Shown here in pieces: positions 16,403 to 24,862 of a stretch of 64,000 bases of DNA. The stretch comes from Rhodovulum tesquicola. GTDB taxonomy: Bacteria; Pseudomonadota; Alphaproteobacteria; Rhodobacterales; Rhodobacteraceae. Where the stretch lies: assembly GCF_024128855.1 (NCBI RefSeq), contig NZ_JAMYDV010000008.1, positions 1 to 64,000 of the forward strand, written 5' to 3'. The notes under the pieces were generated by a model. It ran no database searches. It was not told where the DNA came from and saw only the letters and a list, made by a program, of their open reading frames with translations. The number at the start of each line of letters is the position of its first letter. Positions within the stretch are counted from its first letter, which is position 1. A program made the translations under genes and the position numbers.

Positions 16403-16735
16403 ATGGCCTGGAAATGGTATGAAATCGAGACCTACAAGGCTTCGGTCGGTGGACCGGCCTATTACGGCCTGATCCAGTTGAACGGCCCGGGCTTCTACGC
16501 GGGGCTGAGCTTTCGCAAGAGCGGGCCTTTGCCCGATGCCTCGGCGCCGACCACCTATGGCCAGCGATTCTACGGCTATCTGGACTTCCAGCAGATGCCG
16601 GTGATGCTGGACATCCTGCGCAACGAGGCACCGGTCCGCTTCGGCTGGAACGACGCCAATCCGAACGACTTTCACCTGATGACCGGCAATGAACCGGTGG
16701 GCGAGGGGGATGGCGTCCTGGCCCGCGGCGGCTGA
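16403..16735 (+). CDS. Small unknown protein, second of a paralogous pair
   Basis: 110 residues with no signal peptide or membrane segment. It shares with the preceding gene a glycine/aromatic beta-like stretch (GPGFYAGLSFRK), MPVMLDILRNEAPVRFG and NEPVGEGDG. ATG at 16403 follows GGGGAGCCTGAC. Only 21 bases separate the two genes, so they are probably cotranslated and may form a heteromer. Function unknown. Confidence 0.68.
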   Translation: MAWKWYEIETYKASVGGPAYYGLIQLNGPGFYAGLSFRKSGPLPDASAPTTYGQRFYGYLDFQQMPVMLDILRNEAPVRFGWNDANPNDFHLMTGNEPVGEGDGVLARGG

Positions 16736-16746
16736 CCGCCCGGTAT

Positions 16747-16768
16747 GCGGCGCGGCCGACCGCGCCGC
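16747..16768. terminator. Hairpin between convergent genes
   Basis: Perfect 9-bp stem GCGGCGCGG/CCGCGCCGC with loop CCGA between the convergent small gene and flavin reductase-like gene. No T run, so termination strength is uncertain. Confidence 0.5.
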
Positions 16769-16770
16769 CC

Positions 16771-17268
16771 TTACCCCGTGGGGCTGAAATCCCCATAGGC
16801 GCCGCCTGCGAAGATCAGCGGCGGGCCTTCCCGGCGGGCGACCTCGTCGACCCGGCCGACGACGATGGCGTGATCGCCCGCCTCATGCACCGCAACGCGG
16901 GTGCACAGGAACCGCGCGATCCAGCCCTCGTCCAGCAGGGGCGGGCCGCTTTCGGCCCATTCCATCGCCAGCCCGTCGAACGCGCCGCCCGACCGGGCAA
17001 AGCGTTGCGCGACGGCGATCTCGCCCGCGCCCAGCACATGCACGGCAAAGCGGTCCGCCCCGGTCATCGCCCCGAACCGCGCCGAGGCGCGGGCGGGCGA
17101 CCACAGGATCAGCGGCGGATCGAGCGAGACCGAGGAAAAGCTGTTCGCCGTGATGCCCACAGGCCCGGCCGGGGCCGCGACCGTCACCACGGTCACGCCG
17201 GTCGCGAAACAGCCCAGCGCATCGCGATATTGCCGCTCGGTCGCGGGGCCGGGGGTGAATCGGTCCAT
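16771..17268 (-). CDS. Flavin reductase-like (FMN-binding split barrel) protein
   Basis: 165 residues: RQYRDALGCFATGVTVVT followed by PVGITANSFSSVSLDPPLI and FAVHVLGAGEIAVAQRFA are the hallmark segments of the NAD(P)H:FMN oxidoreductase component family (flavin reductase domain), which supplies reduced flavin to two-component monooxygenases. The start at 17268 (MDRFTPGP) matches typical family length. It stands alone, with no monooxygenase gene adjacent, so the partner is unknown. Confidence 0.82.
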   Translation of the reverse strand: MDRFTPGPATERQYRDALGCFATGVTVVTVAAPAGPVGITANSFSSVSLDPPLILWSPARASARFGAMTGADRFAVHVLGAGEIAVAQRFARSGGAFDGLAMEWAESGPPLLDEGWIARFLCTRVAVHEAGDHAIVVGRVDEVARREGPPLIFAGGAYGDFSPTG

Positions 17269-17755
17269 GGGGCGGCATCCTCTCGCCATTGATCGGGGCG
17301 CGAGCATGCGCCATCGAAGGGAAAGCGGCAACCGCCCGGGCACGGTCACAAATTGCGCGAAACGCCGAAAGGAACGCGTTGCTGCCGGACGGCCCTTCAT
17401 CCCGAACCTTAGCCTCCAAACGGCCGCGGGAAATCAACGGGTCCGCTGGCGAGGGGCGCTTCAGGGGTGCACGATCCTCCGCCATGAGGCCCCGATTGCT
17501 CGGCCGCGGCAGGAGCCGCCCCGATGAAGCCATCCTGAGCGCTGCACCGGACCATCCCTTTCCGGAAAAAGGGGACGGCCCGCAAGCCGTCCCCGAAACC
17601 CGTCAAGAAACGGACTTCAATGCGCGGTTGCCTTGCGGCGAAATGCCAAAACCGATGTCACCACCGGCCCCTCGAATGCCGCGGATTCTAGACGCGAAAG
17701 ATGACGCGAGGGTAATCGGAATGCGACAAGATCGCGACCGCTTGGCGCTCGGGAT
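17269..17755. other. Intergenic, terminator only
   Basis: 487 bases between the flavin reductase-like start and the phnM end. Apart from the phnM terminator listed separately, I find no convincing gene; the open frame at 17409-17606 on the minus strand has no ribosome binding site and low-complexity content. Confidence 0.55.
17566..17594 (-). terminator. Rho-independent terminator downstream of phnM
   Basis: Read leftward: perfect 9-bp stem GGGGACGGC/GCCGTCCCC (17571-17579 with 17586-17594), 6-base loop, then TTTTT at 17570-17566. Confidence 0.8.
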
Positions 17756-18940
17756 CTATTCCGCGGCCATACCAAGGGTATGATGCAGCCTGCTGGCGAG
17801 ACGGTGCGCAGCCTCGCCTGCAAGATAGGTCAGCCGCCCCCCCGCCACGGTCATCTCGACCGCGCGAGTCCTAGCATTGACCATGCACAGATCGGCCCTG
17901 CGTCCCTGATCGAGCCGCCCGCGATCGGGCAGGCGCAGGATCGCGGCGGGCCGCTCCGAGATCAGCGCCCAGGCCCGGGGCAGGTCCATCAGGCCGCTGT
18001 CGACCAGCCGCCAGACCGCGTGCGTCAGCGCGGGGTAGTAGTAGTCCGACACGAGCCCATCGCACAGCCCCTGCGCGATCAGGTCCAGCGCCGAGACATT
18101 GCCCGCCTGCGACCCGCCCCGCACGACATTCGGCGCGCCCAGCAGCACCGGATCGTTCATCGCCTTGGCCGCCGCGGCGGCGCGGCGGGTCAGGGGGAAC
18201 TCGGCGATCCGCGCCCCGATCATCGAAAAGCGCTCGCGCGTTTCGCCATCAGGGTCATCATGCGAACCGTAGAGAACGCCCATCTCGTCGAAGGCATCGG
18301 CCAGACGGCACAGGTGGCGCGGAACCTCGCCCGCCTGTTCATGCGCCGCGGCGATCCGTTCCCGGTAGGTCGCGGGGCATTGCCCGGCCTGCGCAGCCCA
18401 CAGCGCCAACCGGTCGGGCCGGGTGCGCGCCGTCTCGGCGGCGTCGTCCACATGGTTGTTGAACACGACATAGCCGATACGGTGGCGGCGGATCGCGTCC
18501 AGCAGGCGTTGCCCGGTCTCGACCATATGCGTCTCGCAACGGATTTGCAGGCGCAGATCGGTCAGCATCTGGCCGCGATAGGCGTCCAGCGCCTCCATCA
18601 GGGCCTCGGCCCGGTCCGGGCTGCGATGCCCGCCCTCCCAGGACCAGCCCTGTGCAAGCCAGGCGGTGGTCACCCCGTTCGCCGCCGCCTCGCGGTCGGT
18701 CGCCGCCAGGCCGATCGTCGGTGCGAAGGGCGCCATGGGCCGGGGCGCGATATGACGCTCGAAGGCGTCGCCATGCAGATCGACGATGCCGGGCAGGATC
18801 AGATAGCCCCTAAGGTCCACCTCGGGCAGCGGGCCACGGGTGATCCGGCCATCGGCAATGGACAGAGAGCGGCGCTGCATCTCTCCGTCGCGCAGGATGG
18901 TTGCGCCGGTGAACCGCAAGGGGGGCAGATAATGCGACAT
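17756..18940 (-). CDS. phnM: PhnM, alpha-D-ribose 1-methylphosphonate 5-triphosphate diphosphatase
   Basis: 394 residues of the amidohydrolase superfamily. Metal-site segment LPGIVDLHGDAFERH, then ETHMVETGQ, VVFNNHVDDA, YGSHDDPDGETRE and the C-terminal RGRLDQGRRADLCMVN. PhnM cleaves diphosphate from the triphosphate intermediate of the C-P lyase pathway. ATG at 18940 gives the normal N-terminus (MSHYLPPLRFTGATIL). No C-P lyase core genes (phnGHIJKL) are present in the window; the only other phn-type gene is DUF1045 beyond the insertion sequence. Confidence 0.9.
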   Translation of the reverse strand: MSHYLPPLRFTGATILRDGEMQRRSLSIADGRITRGPLPEVDLRGYLILPGIVDLHGDAFERHIAPRPMAPFAPTIGLAATDREAAANGVTTAWLAQGWSWEGGHRSPDRAEALMEALDAYRGQMLTDLRLQIRCETHMVETGQRLLDAIRRHRIGYVVFNNHVDDAAETARTRPDRLALWAAQAGQCPATYRERIAAAHEQAGEVPRHLCRLADAFDEMGVLYGSHDDPDGETRERFSMIGARIAEFPLTRRAAAAAKAMNDPVLLGAPNVVRGGSQAGNVSALDLIAQGLCDGLVSDYYYPALTHAVWRLVDSGLMDLPRAWALISERPAAILRLPDRGRLDQGRRADLCMVNARTRAVEMTVAGGRLTYLAGEAAHRLASRLHHTLGMAAE

Positions 18941-19060
18941 CGTCTGACTCGAAACAGGTTTGACTCCTGTGGATAACCCATCTCTGTATCGCGGGTATGA
19001 CATCGGGCCGCGGAACATCGTCGCGCAATCGGGCGGTACGCAGGGCGCGGCGCGACGGGC

Positions 19061-19219
19061 CTATTCCTCGCCCCGTTCCGGCGTCGTGTCGATCAGCCAG
19101 CCCCCCGGGCCAGCGACGCTGTCGGGCAGCACGAGGATCATCCCCTCGCGCAGCAGGACGACCGTCAGCAAACTCAGCGCGATCTGGTCGAAGCTGATCG
19201 TGGCGATCCGGTCGAGCAT
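19061..19219 (-). CDS. Small unknown protein, 52 residues
   Basis: Starts MLDRIATISFDQIALSLL at ATG 19219, preceded by GGGAGG with 6-base spacing. One amphipathic/hydrophobic stretch (QIALSLLTVVLLREGMILVL) could be membrane-associated. Oriented like phnM, 120 bases upstream of it. The good ribosome binding site is the main reason to call it. Not recognised. Confidence 0.5.
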   Translation of the reverse strand: MLDRIATISFDQIALSLLTVVLLREGMILVLPDSVAGPGGWLIDTTPERGEE

Positions 19220-19466
19220 GGCTGGCCTCCCTTGCCGCTGCACCCACCATGTTCCCGGCGAATGCGGCATCACGATGACCGAAGCCGCCGCCCGCAACCT
19301 CGCCCGTCCCGGCCTGCGGACAAGGCGGATGTCGGACCGTGTATCGTTGAAGGCGCTGGCCATCCCCGGTGATCTGGTGCGTTCGTCGGCCGCGAGGGGC
19401 CGATGCCGCATGGTGCGCGGCCTGGGGTGTTCAGGCCATTGCGGGCGTGCTGACGCCAGTTGATTC
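19220..19466. other. Left flank of the insertion sequence, no clear gene
   Basis: 247 bases. No gene with a proper start. When the insertion sequence is removed and the flanks are joined, an open frame on the plus strand runs across the junction (see findings), but its reality is doubtful. Confidence 0.35.
19463..19466. repeat. Target-site duplication, left copy
   Basis: ATTC directly outside the left inverted repeat, repeated at 20664-20667. Four bases is the usual duplication for IS407-type IS3 elements. Confidence 0.75.
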
Positions 19467-19505
19467 GGTAATCCTCCCCGTTTTAACGGGGCGCGAACGT
19501 GGAAC

Positions 19506-20333
19506 TCACGCGGCCATTTTCAGTTTCATGGCGGGTGTAACCCCGCCGATACCCATGTTGGGGCGTTGGTTGTTATAGGTCCATAGCCATTCGGTAGCGA
19601 TCTTCTGCACCTCCTCGATGGTTTCAAAGATGTAGAGGTCCAGCCATTCGTGGCGGACCGTCCTGTTGTAGCGCTCGACATAGGCGTTCTGCTGCGGCTT
19701 GCCGGGCTGGATGTAGGTCAGGGCGATACCCTGCTTCTCGGCCCAGGTCATCAGCGTGGAACTGACATATTCGGGGCCGTTGTCGACCCTGATCGCCAAA
19801 GGTTTGCCGCGCCATTCGATGATCTGGTTCAGGGAGCGGACGACCCGCTCCGCTGGCAGGGAGAAGTCGACCTCGATGCCCAGCCCCTCGCGGTTGAAGT
19901 CGTCCAGCACGTTCAACAGCCGGAACTGCCGCCCGTCGGCCAAGCGATCCGCCATGAAGTCCATCGACCAGACTAGGTTGGGTGCCTCCGGCACGGCCAG
20001 TTCCTCGGGCTTCTCGCGCTTTAACCGTCGCCGCGGCTTGATCCGCAGGTTCAGCTCCAGCTCGCAGTAGATCCGGTGGACCCGTTTGTGGTTCCAGACA
20101 TGCCCCTTCACGTTGCGCAGATGCAGGAAACACAGGCCGAAACCCCATGTCTTGTGGACATTGGTCAGCCCCACCAGCAGGTCGGCGATCTGCTCGTTCT
20201 CATCGTCGCGCTTCGGGCTGTAGCGGAAACAGGTCTCGCTGACGCCGAACGCGCGGCACGCCAGCGCAATGCTGACCCCCTTCGTCGCCACCGCCTTCTC
20301 GGCCAACCCCCGGCGCTGAGCTGGCCGCGTCAC
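19506..20333 (-). CDS. IS3-family transposase OrfB
   Basis: 275 residues. The rve integrase core shows the DDE triad: [12 protein letters not shown] (first Asp), [11 protein letters not shown] (second Asp) and [17 protein letters not shown] (Glu), spaced as in IS3 transposases. An HTH_21-type region precedes it. GTG 20333 overlaps the orfA stop (GTGA), but the functional transposase is probably an OrfAB fusion made by -1 frameshifting. Confidence 0.93.
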   Translation of the reverse strand: MTRPAQRRGLAEKAVATKGVSIALACRAFGVSETCFRYSPKRDDENEQIADLLVGLTNVHKTWGFGLCFLHLRNVKGHVWNHKRVHRIYCELELNLRIKPRRRLKREKPEELAVPEAPNLVWSMDFMADRLADGRQFRLLNVLDDFNREGLGIEVDFSLPAERVVRSLNQIIEWRGKPLAIRVDNGPEYVSSTLMTWAEKQGIALTYIQPGKPQQNAYVERYNRTVRHEWLDLYIFETIEEVQKIATEWLWTYNNQRPNMGIGGVTPAMKLKMAA

Positions 20334-20611
20334 TTTTTTCCCAGAGCCTCTCGAAGCAGATCGGCCTGCATGCTCAGGTCGGCGAACATGCGCTTCAGCC
20401 GCCTGTTCTCGTCCTCAAGTGCCTTCATCTGGCTCATCATGGACGCATCCATGCCGCCATACTTGGCGCGCCACTTGTAAAACGTCGCGCTGCTGATCCC
20501 ATGCTCGCGGCACAGCTCGGGAACGGGCACCCCGCCCTCCGCCTGGCGCAGCACGCTCATGATCTGGGCTTCGGTGAAACGGCTCTTCTTCATCGGAATC
20601 TCCTCGTTCAT
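20330..20611 (-). CDS. IS3-family transposase OrfA
   Basis: 93 residues: an HTH_Tnp_1 domain ([35 protein letters not shown]) followed by a leucine-zipper-like coiled coil ([18 protein letters not shown]). It binds the element ends. The frame ends LGKK at the slippery site. Confidence 0.92.
   Translation of the reverse strand: MNEEIPMKKSRFTEAQIMSVLRQAEGGVPVPELCREHGISSATFYKWRAKYGGMDASMMSQMKALEDENRRLKRMFADLSMQADLLREALGKK
20333..20339 (-). promoter_or_regulatory. Programmed -1 frameshift slippery site (A6G)
   Basis: On the minus strand the sequence is AAAAAAG directly before TGA of orfA, in phase A-AAA-AAG. Slipping by one base enters the orfB frame (AAA-AAA-GTG). This heptamer is the classical IS3-family slippery motif. 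Confidence 0.75.
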
Positions 20612-20663
20612 CCTGCCGAGAAAATTCTACTTCCGCATCCCCTTAACCATGGGGAGGATTACC

Positions 20664-20667
20664 ATTC
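20664..20667. repeat. Target-site duplication, right copy
   Basis: ATTC directly outside the right inverted repeat; partner of 19463-19466. Confidence 0.75.
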
Positions 20668-20865
20668 GTCGAGGCTGATCGACCCGCAGGGGAACGACAT
20701 TTCGCAAACGTCGATCCCCTGCGCCCTTGCGGGGACTGGCGGCGTTGCCGCGACGACGCATCCGGCCGGGGCGCGCGGGAGCCGGCCCCGCCACCGCACC
20801 CACAATGCGCCGCCGGAAGGCGCGCATGCGCGCGGCCAGGGCAGTCCGGCCATGATCGCCGCGCC

Positions 20866-21555
20866 TCAGCCCGACAGGCTATAGCGGTGCAGGTTGTAGA
20901 AGCGCCCGTCCTCGGCCTCGCCGAACAGGCACAGGCTTGCGATCCTGAGCGGCCGGTCGATCAGCGGCTGCAATACCGGCGAAAGCACCGCGCGGGTGCG
21001 GTCGGCCTCCGCGTCCTTGAGCGGGCCGGTCAGCGTCAGGTGGAAACGGAATTCCTCCATCAGGTAAGGATAGCCCCAGCGTTCCAGGATCCGCCTCTGG
21101 CGGGCGCTCAACCGGTCGGGGTCGCGGCGCGCGATCTCGTCGGGCAGGGGGGGCGCGCGGAACCCGTCCAGCGCCTCGACCACGCTGCCCGCCAGCGCCG
21201 ACAGCGCGCGGCTGTCGCCCCGGGCCGTAAGTGCCAGAAAGCCCGACAGACGCGAGATCTGAAGCCCGTCCAGAAGCACCGGCTTCAACTGTCCCGCCAG
21301 CGCCGCGGCCGAACGGTGCAGAAGCGCGATATCGCTGCCCTCGATCAGCCGGAAGGGCGGCTTGATCGTGGCATGGAACCCGTAGCGGCGGGGCGTTTCG
21401 GTAAGTTCGGTGATCTTGCAGGGCAGGCCCAGCAGCCGGAGCGGCGTCCGTGTCGTTCCCGCCAGCGGATCCCAGCCCAGCCACGCCGCGCCGAACTCTG
21501 CCAGCGGCCCGGGTTCCGGCGCAAAATAGATCGCGTAGCGCTTGTAGCCTTCCAT
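20866..21555 (-). CDS. DUF1045 protein, phosphonate-operon associated (2H phosphoesterase-like)
   Basis: 229 residues, start MEGYKRYAIYFAPEPG. Two H-x-T/S-type motifs typical of 2H phosphoesterases are visible: YGFHATIKPPF and FRFHLTLTGPL. DUF1045 genes usually lie in phn operons near phnM and phnN; here the gene is oriented toward phnM with an insertion sequence between. A role in processing cyclic phosphate intermediates of the C-P lyase route is inferred from family and context. Confidence 0.82.
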   Translation of the reverse strand: MEGYKRYAIYFAPEPGPLAEFGAAWLGWDPLAGTTRTPLRLLGLPCKITELTETPRRYGFHATIKPPFRLIEGSDIALLHRSAAALAGQLKPVLLDGLQISRLSGFLALTARGDSRALSALAGSVVEALDGFRAPPLPDEIARRDPDRLSARQRRILERWGYPYLMEEFRFHLTLTGPLKDAEADRTRAVLSPVLQPLIDRPLRIASLCLFGEAEDGRFYNLHRYSLSG

Positions 21556-21989
21556 TGCGTGTTCCCCGACCCGTCGACATCCGCACACACAACCACTCCT
21601 GCCCCAAACCGCCCCCTCCATCAAGGATCGCGCCATGTCCGGTAAGGTTCATGCCAATGCCGCCCTTGTCCTCACGGACCCGATCCCGTGCCGCTGGGTC
21701 CGGATCGCACCGTTCCAGACCGGCCCGGCCCTGCCGCGGGGCACCGTCGCCATGTTGCAGTCCCGGCAGGGCCGAGCGATCCGTTCGACGGCATGGCACG
21801 GGGATCGCGATCCTGACGCGGGCACCCGCGGATATCGCTGCGCGGGCCGACAATGGCCTGAACAAACCGGGCGCGCGGGTCGACCTGTCGGGGGTTTGTC
21901 CCGCGATATCGGGTGCTTGGGCTTTGACGGCGGGCGCGTGCGCGCCTATCTTGCGGCGCGAGATGTCCCCGCCCCGGGAGTTCCCGCAG
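21556..21989. other. Intergenic between divergent genes, no gene seen
   Basis: 434 bases between DUF1045 (leftward) and the phasin-like gene (rightward). Open frames here lack ribosome binding sites. It must hold both promoters; I can assign no boxes with confidence. Confidence 0.45.
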
Positions 21990-22349
21990 ATGCCGACCCA
22001 CGCAGAGACCCCCTTTCCCGCGTCCTTCGACGCGGTGCTCAAGGCCCAGGCCGAGGGGCTTGGCCTGATGGCCTGGGTCGGTGCGGCGATGCTGGACCAC
22101 GCGGCGCGCACCGCGACCGAACTGGCCGTCTTTGCCCGCGACGAGGCGCGGCGCGATGCCGAGGCGCTGGGCGCGCTGGCCACCTGCCGCGATCCCGAAC
22201 AGCTGGCCGGATTGCCCGCCAGCTATCTCGGCGCCAAGATCGCCGCCTGCACCGACGAGGCGGGCAAGTTGGCGCGGATGACCGCCGAGGTCTGCGAGGT
22301 GACCCGGCGCCGGATGACGCAGGCCCAAGGCGCGCCCGCCCCGGATTGA
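21990..22349 (+). CDS. Phasin-like small protein
   Basis: 119 residues, almost entirely alpha-helical and alanine-rich, with the layout of phasin-type proteins: FDAVLKAQAEGLGLMAWVG, AARTATELAVFARDEARRD, LAGLPASYLGAKIAACTDEA, KLARMTAEVCEVTRRRMTQ. Phasins coat polyhydroxyalkanoate granules. Start at ATG 21990 with GGGAG 9 bases upstream; an ATG at 21963 is possible. No PHA genes are adjacent, so the call rests on sequence style. Confidence 0.55.
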   Translation: MPTHAETPFPASFDAVLKAQAEGLGLMAWVGAAMLDHAARTATELAVFARDEARRDAEALGALATCRDPEQLAGLPASYLGAKIAACTDEAGKLARMTAEVCEVTRRRMTQAQGAPAPD

Positions 22350-22422
22350 CAGCCGGGCGCGGCTACCCCTATGCCGGACCGAGGCGCCAAGGCCCGCCTT
22401 GTGCGCGCCCGACCGAGGGACC

Positions 22423-23361
22423 ATGATCCGCAGCAACCGCCCCGCCCCGATCCGCGCCGACGCCCCCGGATCGGTCCTGGGCGGCATGGTGGCGATGTCG
22501 GCGGCCATGATCCTGCTGCCGGTGGGGGATGCGCTGGTCAAGCTGCTGACCGGCACGGTTGCGCCGCTCGAGGTCACCTTCTGGCGGCTGGCCGCGCAGG
22601 TGCTGTGGCTGGTGCCGGTGGCGGTGCTGTTGCGTCGGCAGCTTCTGGGGCGGATGTTCTCGCCGGTCGTGGCGCTGAACGGATTGTTGATGACGCTCAC
22701 GCTGGTCAGCCTGATCTCGGCCTTCGCGGCCATGCCGATCGCGACGGCGATCGCCATCTTCTTCGTCGAGCCCCTGCTGCTGACGCTGCTGGCGGTGCCG
22801 CTGCTGGGCGAGCGGCTGGGGCCGCGGCGGCTGGTGGCGGTGGGCGTGGGGCTGATCGGCGCGATGATCGTGATCCGGCCCAGTTTCGCGGCCTTCGGAC
22901 CGGCGGCGCTGTTCCCGCTGGTTGCGGCGCTGGCCTATGCGTTGAACATGATCGTTCTGCGGCGCGCGACGGCCACCCGCACGGCGTTGACCGTGCAACT
23001 CGGCGCCTCGATCTACGGGGCGCTGGCGATGGGGCTGATGCTGGCCGGGCTCTGGGCGGCGGGCCGGATCGAGCTTGCCATGGTCGGCGCCCCGGGCTGG
23101 CACTGGGCGGCGATCCTCGGGGCCGGGGCGACGGCGATCACCGCCTTCGTGCTGATCGCCGAGGCGTTCCGCCGGGCCGAGGCGGGGCTGCTGGCGCCGC
23201 TGCAATATCTCGAGATCGTGGGGGCGACCGTGGTCGGCTATCTCGTGTTCGGCGATTTTCCGGACGCGCTGACCTGGCTGGGCGTGGCGATCATCCTCGG
23301 CTCGGGGCTATATGTCATCCATCGCGGGCGGGTGGCGTCGCGGGGCCAGCCGGCGCCCTGA
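22423..23361 (+). CDS. EamA/DMT-family permease
   Basis: 312 residues with ten predicted membrane segments in two EamA repeats (first from about [20 protein letters not shown], second after [19 protein letters not shown]). The end [23 protein letters not shown] is typical of the second repeat. Substrate unknown; members export metabolites such as amino acids or drugs. It follows the phasin-like gene by 73 bases. Confidence 0.85.
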   Translation: MIRSNRPAPIRADAPGSVLGGMVAMSAAMILLPVGDALVKLLTGTVAPLEVTFWRLAAQVLWLVPVAVLLRRQLLGRMFSPVVALNGLLMTLTLVSLISAFAAMPIATAIAIFFVEPLLLTLLAVPLLGERLGPRRLVAVGVGLIGAMIVIRPSFAAFGPAALFPLVAALAYALNMIVLRRATATRTALTVQLGASIYGALAMGLMLAGLWAAGRIELAMVGAPGWHWAAILGAGATAITAFVLIAEAFRRAEAGLLAPLQYLEIVGATVVGYLVFGDFPDALTWLGVAIILGSGLYVIHRGRVASRGQPAP

Positions 23362-23377
23362 CGCGCCCCGGCGCGCG

Positions 23378-24790
23378 TCATTTCCGCCGCCGCGCCTTGG
23401 GCACCGGCACGGGGCGCACGCGCTTCTCGATCTCGTCATAGAGCAGGCCGACGATATTCTTGCCGGTGGCCTTCTCGATCCCTTCCAGCCCGGGCGAGGA
23501 ATTCACCTCCAGCACCTTCGGCCCCTCCGACGAGCGCAACAGGTCCACCCCGGCAAGGTTGAGCCGGAAGGCGCGCGCGGCCCGGATCGCCATCTCGCGT
23601 TCGTCGCGGGTGATGCGCACCGCGACCGCCTGGCCGCCCTGGTGCAGGTTCGAGCGGAAATCGCCCTCGGCCCCCGTGCGCTTCATCGCCGCGACAACCT
23701 TCGATCCGACGACGAGGCAGCGGATATCCTCGCCCGCGGCCTCCTTGATGAAATGCTGCACAAGGAAGGACGCCTTGAGCCCGCGAAAGGCCGAGATCAC
23801 CGATTCCGCGGCCTTCTTGGTCTCGGCCAGCACCACGCCCTTGCCCTGGGTGGATTCCAGCAGCTTGACGATCAGCGGCGCGCCGCCCACCAGCGAAATC
23901 AGGTTGTTCGTGTCCTTGGGCGAGGCGGCAAAGGCGGTCGTGGGCATCCCGATCCGGTGGCGGGCAAGGATCTGGTGGGCATGCAGCTTGTCGCGGCTTG
24001 CGGTGATCCCGTCCGAGCCGTTGACGCAATAGGTGCCGATCGTCTCGAACTGGCGGATGACCGCGGTGCCGTAGGACGTGACCGAGGCGCCGATCCGCGG
24101 GATGACCGCGTCGAACCGGGGCAGGCGCGCTCCATCGTAATGCACGTCGGGCGCCAGCGCATCCAGCGCCATGTAGCAGCGCGCGGTGTCGATCACCTCG
24201 ACCACATGGCCGCGCGCCTCGCCCTCGACCACCAGCCGCGTGGTGGAATAGGTATGCGGCTCGCGGCTGAGCACGGCGATCCTCAGCACGCGGGCGGGGG
24301 CGACCTGGCGCACCTCGTCGGTATGGTAGACATCGTAGGACAGGCGCGGCTGGCAAAAGCTCTCGCCGGGGCTGACCACCACATCCTCGCCCAGCGCCTG
24401 CCGACCCAGCAGCATCCGGTAGGCCATGCCGCCCCGATGCGTCAGCGTCAGCTCGATCGGCCAGCGGCGCCTGCCCACCTCGATTTCCGAGCGGATGACA
24501 TAACGCCACTCGGAATCGCCGTTCGACGAGGTCACCTCGCGCCGGTCGATGATCTCGGCCGAGCAGGGGATCGACAGATCCTCGCGCCCCGGGATCGGGT
24601 GGACGGCGAACCGCACCCTGGGTCGGCTGGCCGGGCCGAAAGGTTCGATGTCGAAGGCGTGCAGCGCCGAGGTGCGCGCGCCGGTATCGACCTTGGCCTT
24701 CAATGCGGGCAGGCCAAGCCCGGGCAGGGCGACCCATTCCTCCCAGCCGAGTCGGAAAAGCGGTTCGGCAAGCGCGGTGCCTGTGCTCAT
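23378..24790 (-). CDS. Fusion of retropepsin-like RimB domain and RimK-type ATP-grasp ligase
   Basis: 470 residues. The N-terminal part (about 15-150) has the DTGA motif of the ATP-dependent zinc protease/RimB family ([18 protein letters not shown]) and [18 protein letters not shown]. The C-terminal part (about 170-460) is a RimK-like ATP-grasp domain ([71 protein letters not shown]). RimK adds glutamates to a protein C-terminus and RimB-type proteases trim them; here both are in one chain. ATG 24790 follows AAGGAGG with 7-base spacing. The target protein is unknown. Confidence 0.87.
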   Translation of the reverse strand: MSTGTALAEPLFRLGWEEWVALPGLGLPALKAKVDTGARTSALHAFDIEPFGPASRPRVRFAVHPIPGREDLSIPCSAEIIDRREVTSSNGDSEWRYVIRSEIEVGRRRWPIELTLTHRGGMAYRMLLGRQALGEDVVVSPGESFCQPRLSYDVYHTDEVRQVAPARVLRIAVLSREPHTYSTTRLVVEGEARGHVVEVIDTARCYMALDALAPDVHYDGARLPRFDAVIPRIGASVTSYGTAVIRQFETIGTYCVNGSDGITASRDKLHAHQILARHRIGMPTTAFAASPKDTNNLISLVGGAPLIVKLLESTQGKGVVLAETKKAAESVISAFRGLKASFLVQHFIKEAAGEDIRCLVVGSKVVAAMKRTGAEGDFRSNLHQGGQAVAVRITRDEREMAIRAARAFRLNLAGVDLLRSSEGPKVLEVNSSPGLEGIEKATGKNIVGLLYDEIEKRVRPVPVPKARRRK

Positions 24791-24862
24791 GCGGGCGCCT
24801 CCTTGGCATTTTGTCAGAATCGCCTGAGAACGCATCTTCGGCCCCACGAGGCGAGACCAGAT

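Larger units (their letters stand above)
19467..20663 (-). mobile_element. IS3-family insertion sequence (IS407-like), complete
   Basis: 1197 bp, bounded by perfect 13-bp terminal inverted repeats GGTAATCCTCCCC (19467-19479) and its complement (20651-20663), with 4-bp ATTC duplications on both sides. It carries orfA and orfB in the overlapping IS3 arrangement with a slippery A-run at the join. Both frames are intact, so the element may be active. It lies between phnM and DUF1045. Confidence 0.92.

Noticed and set aside
17409-17606. 65-residue minus-strand frame
   Set aside because: Covers the phnM terminator, so it cannot be a normal gene.
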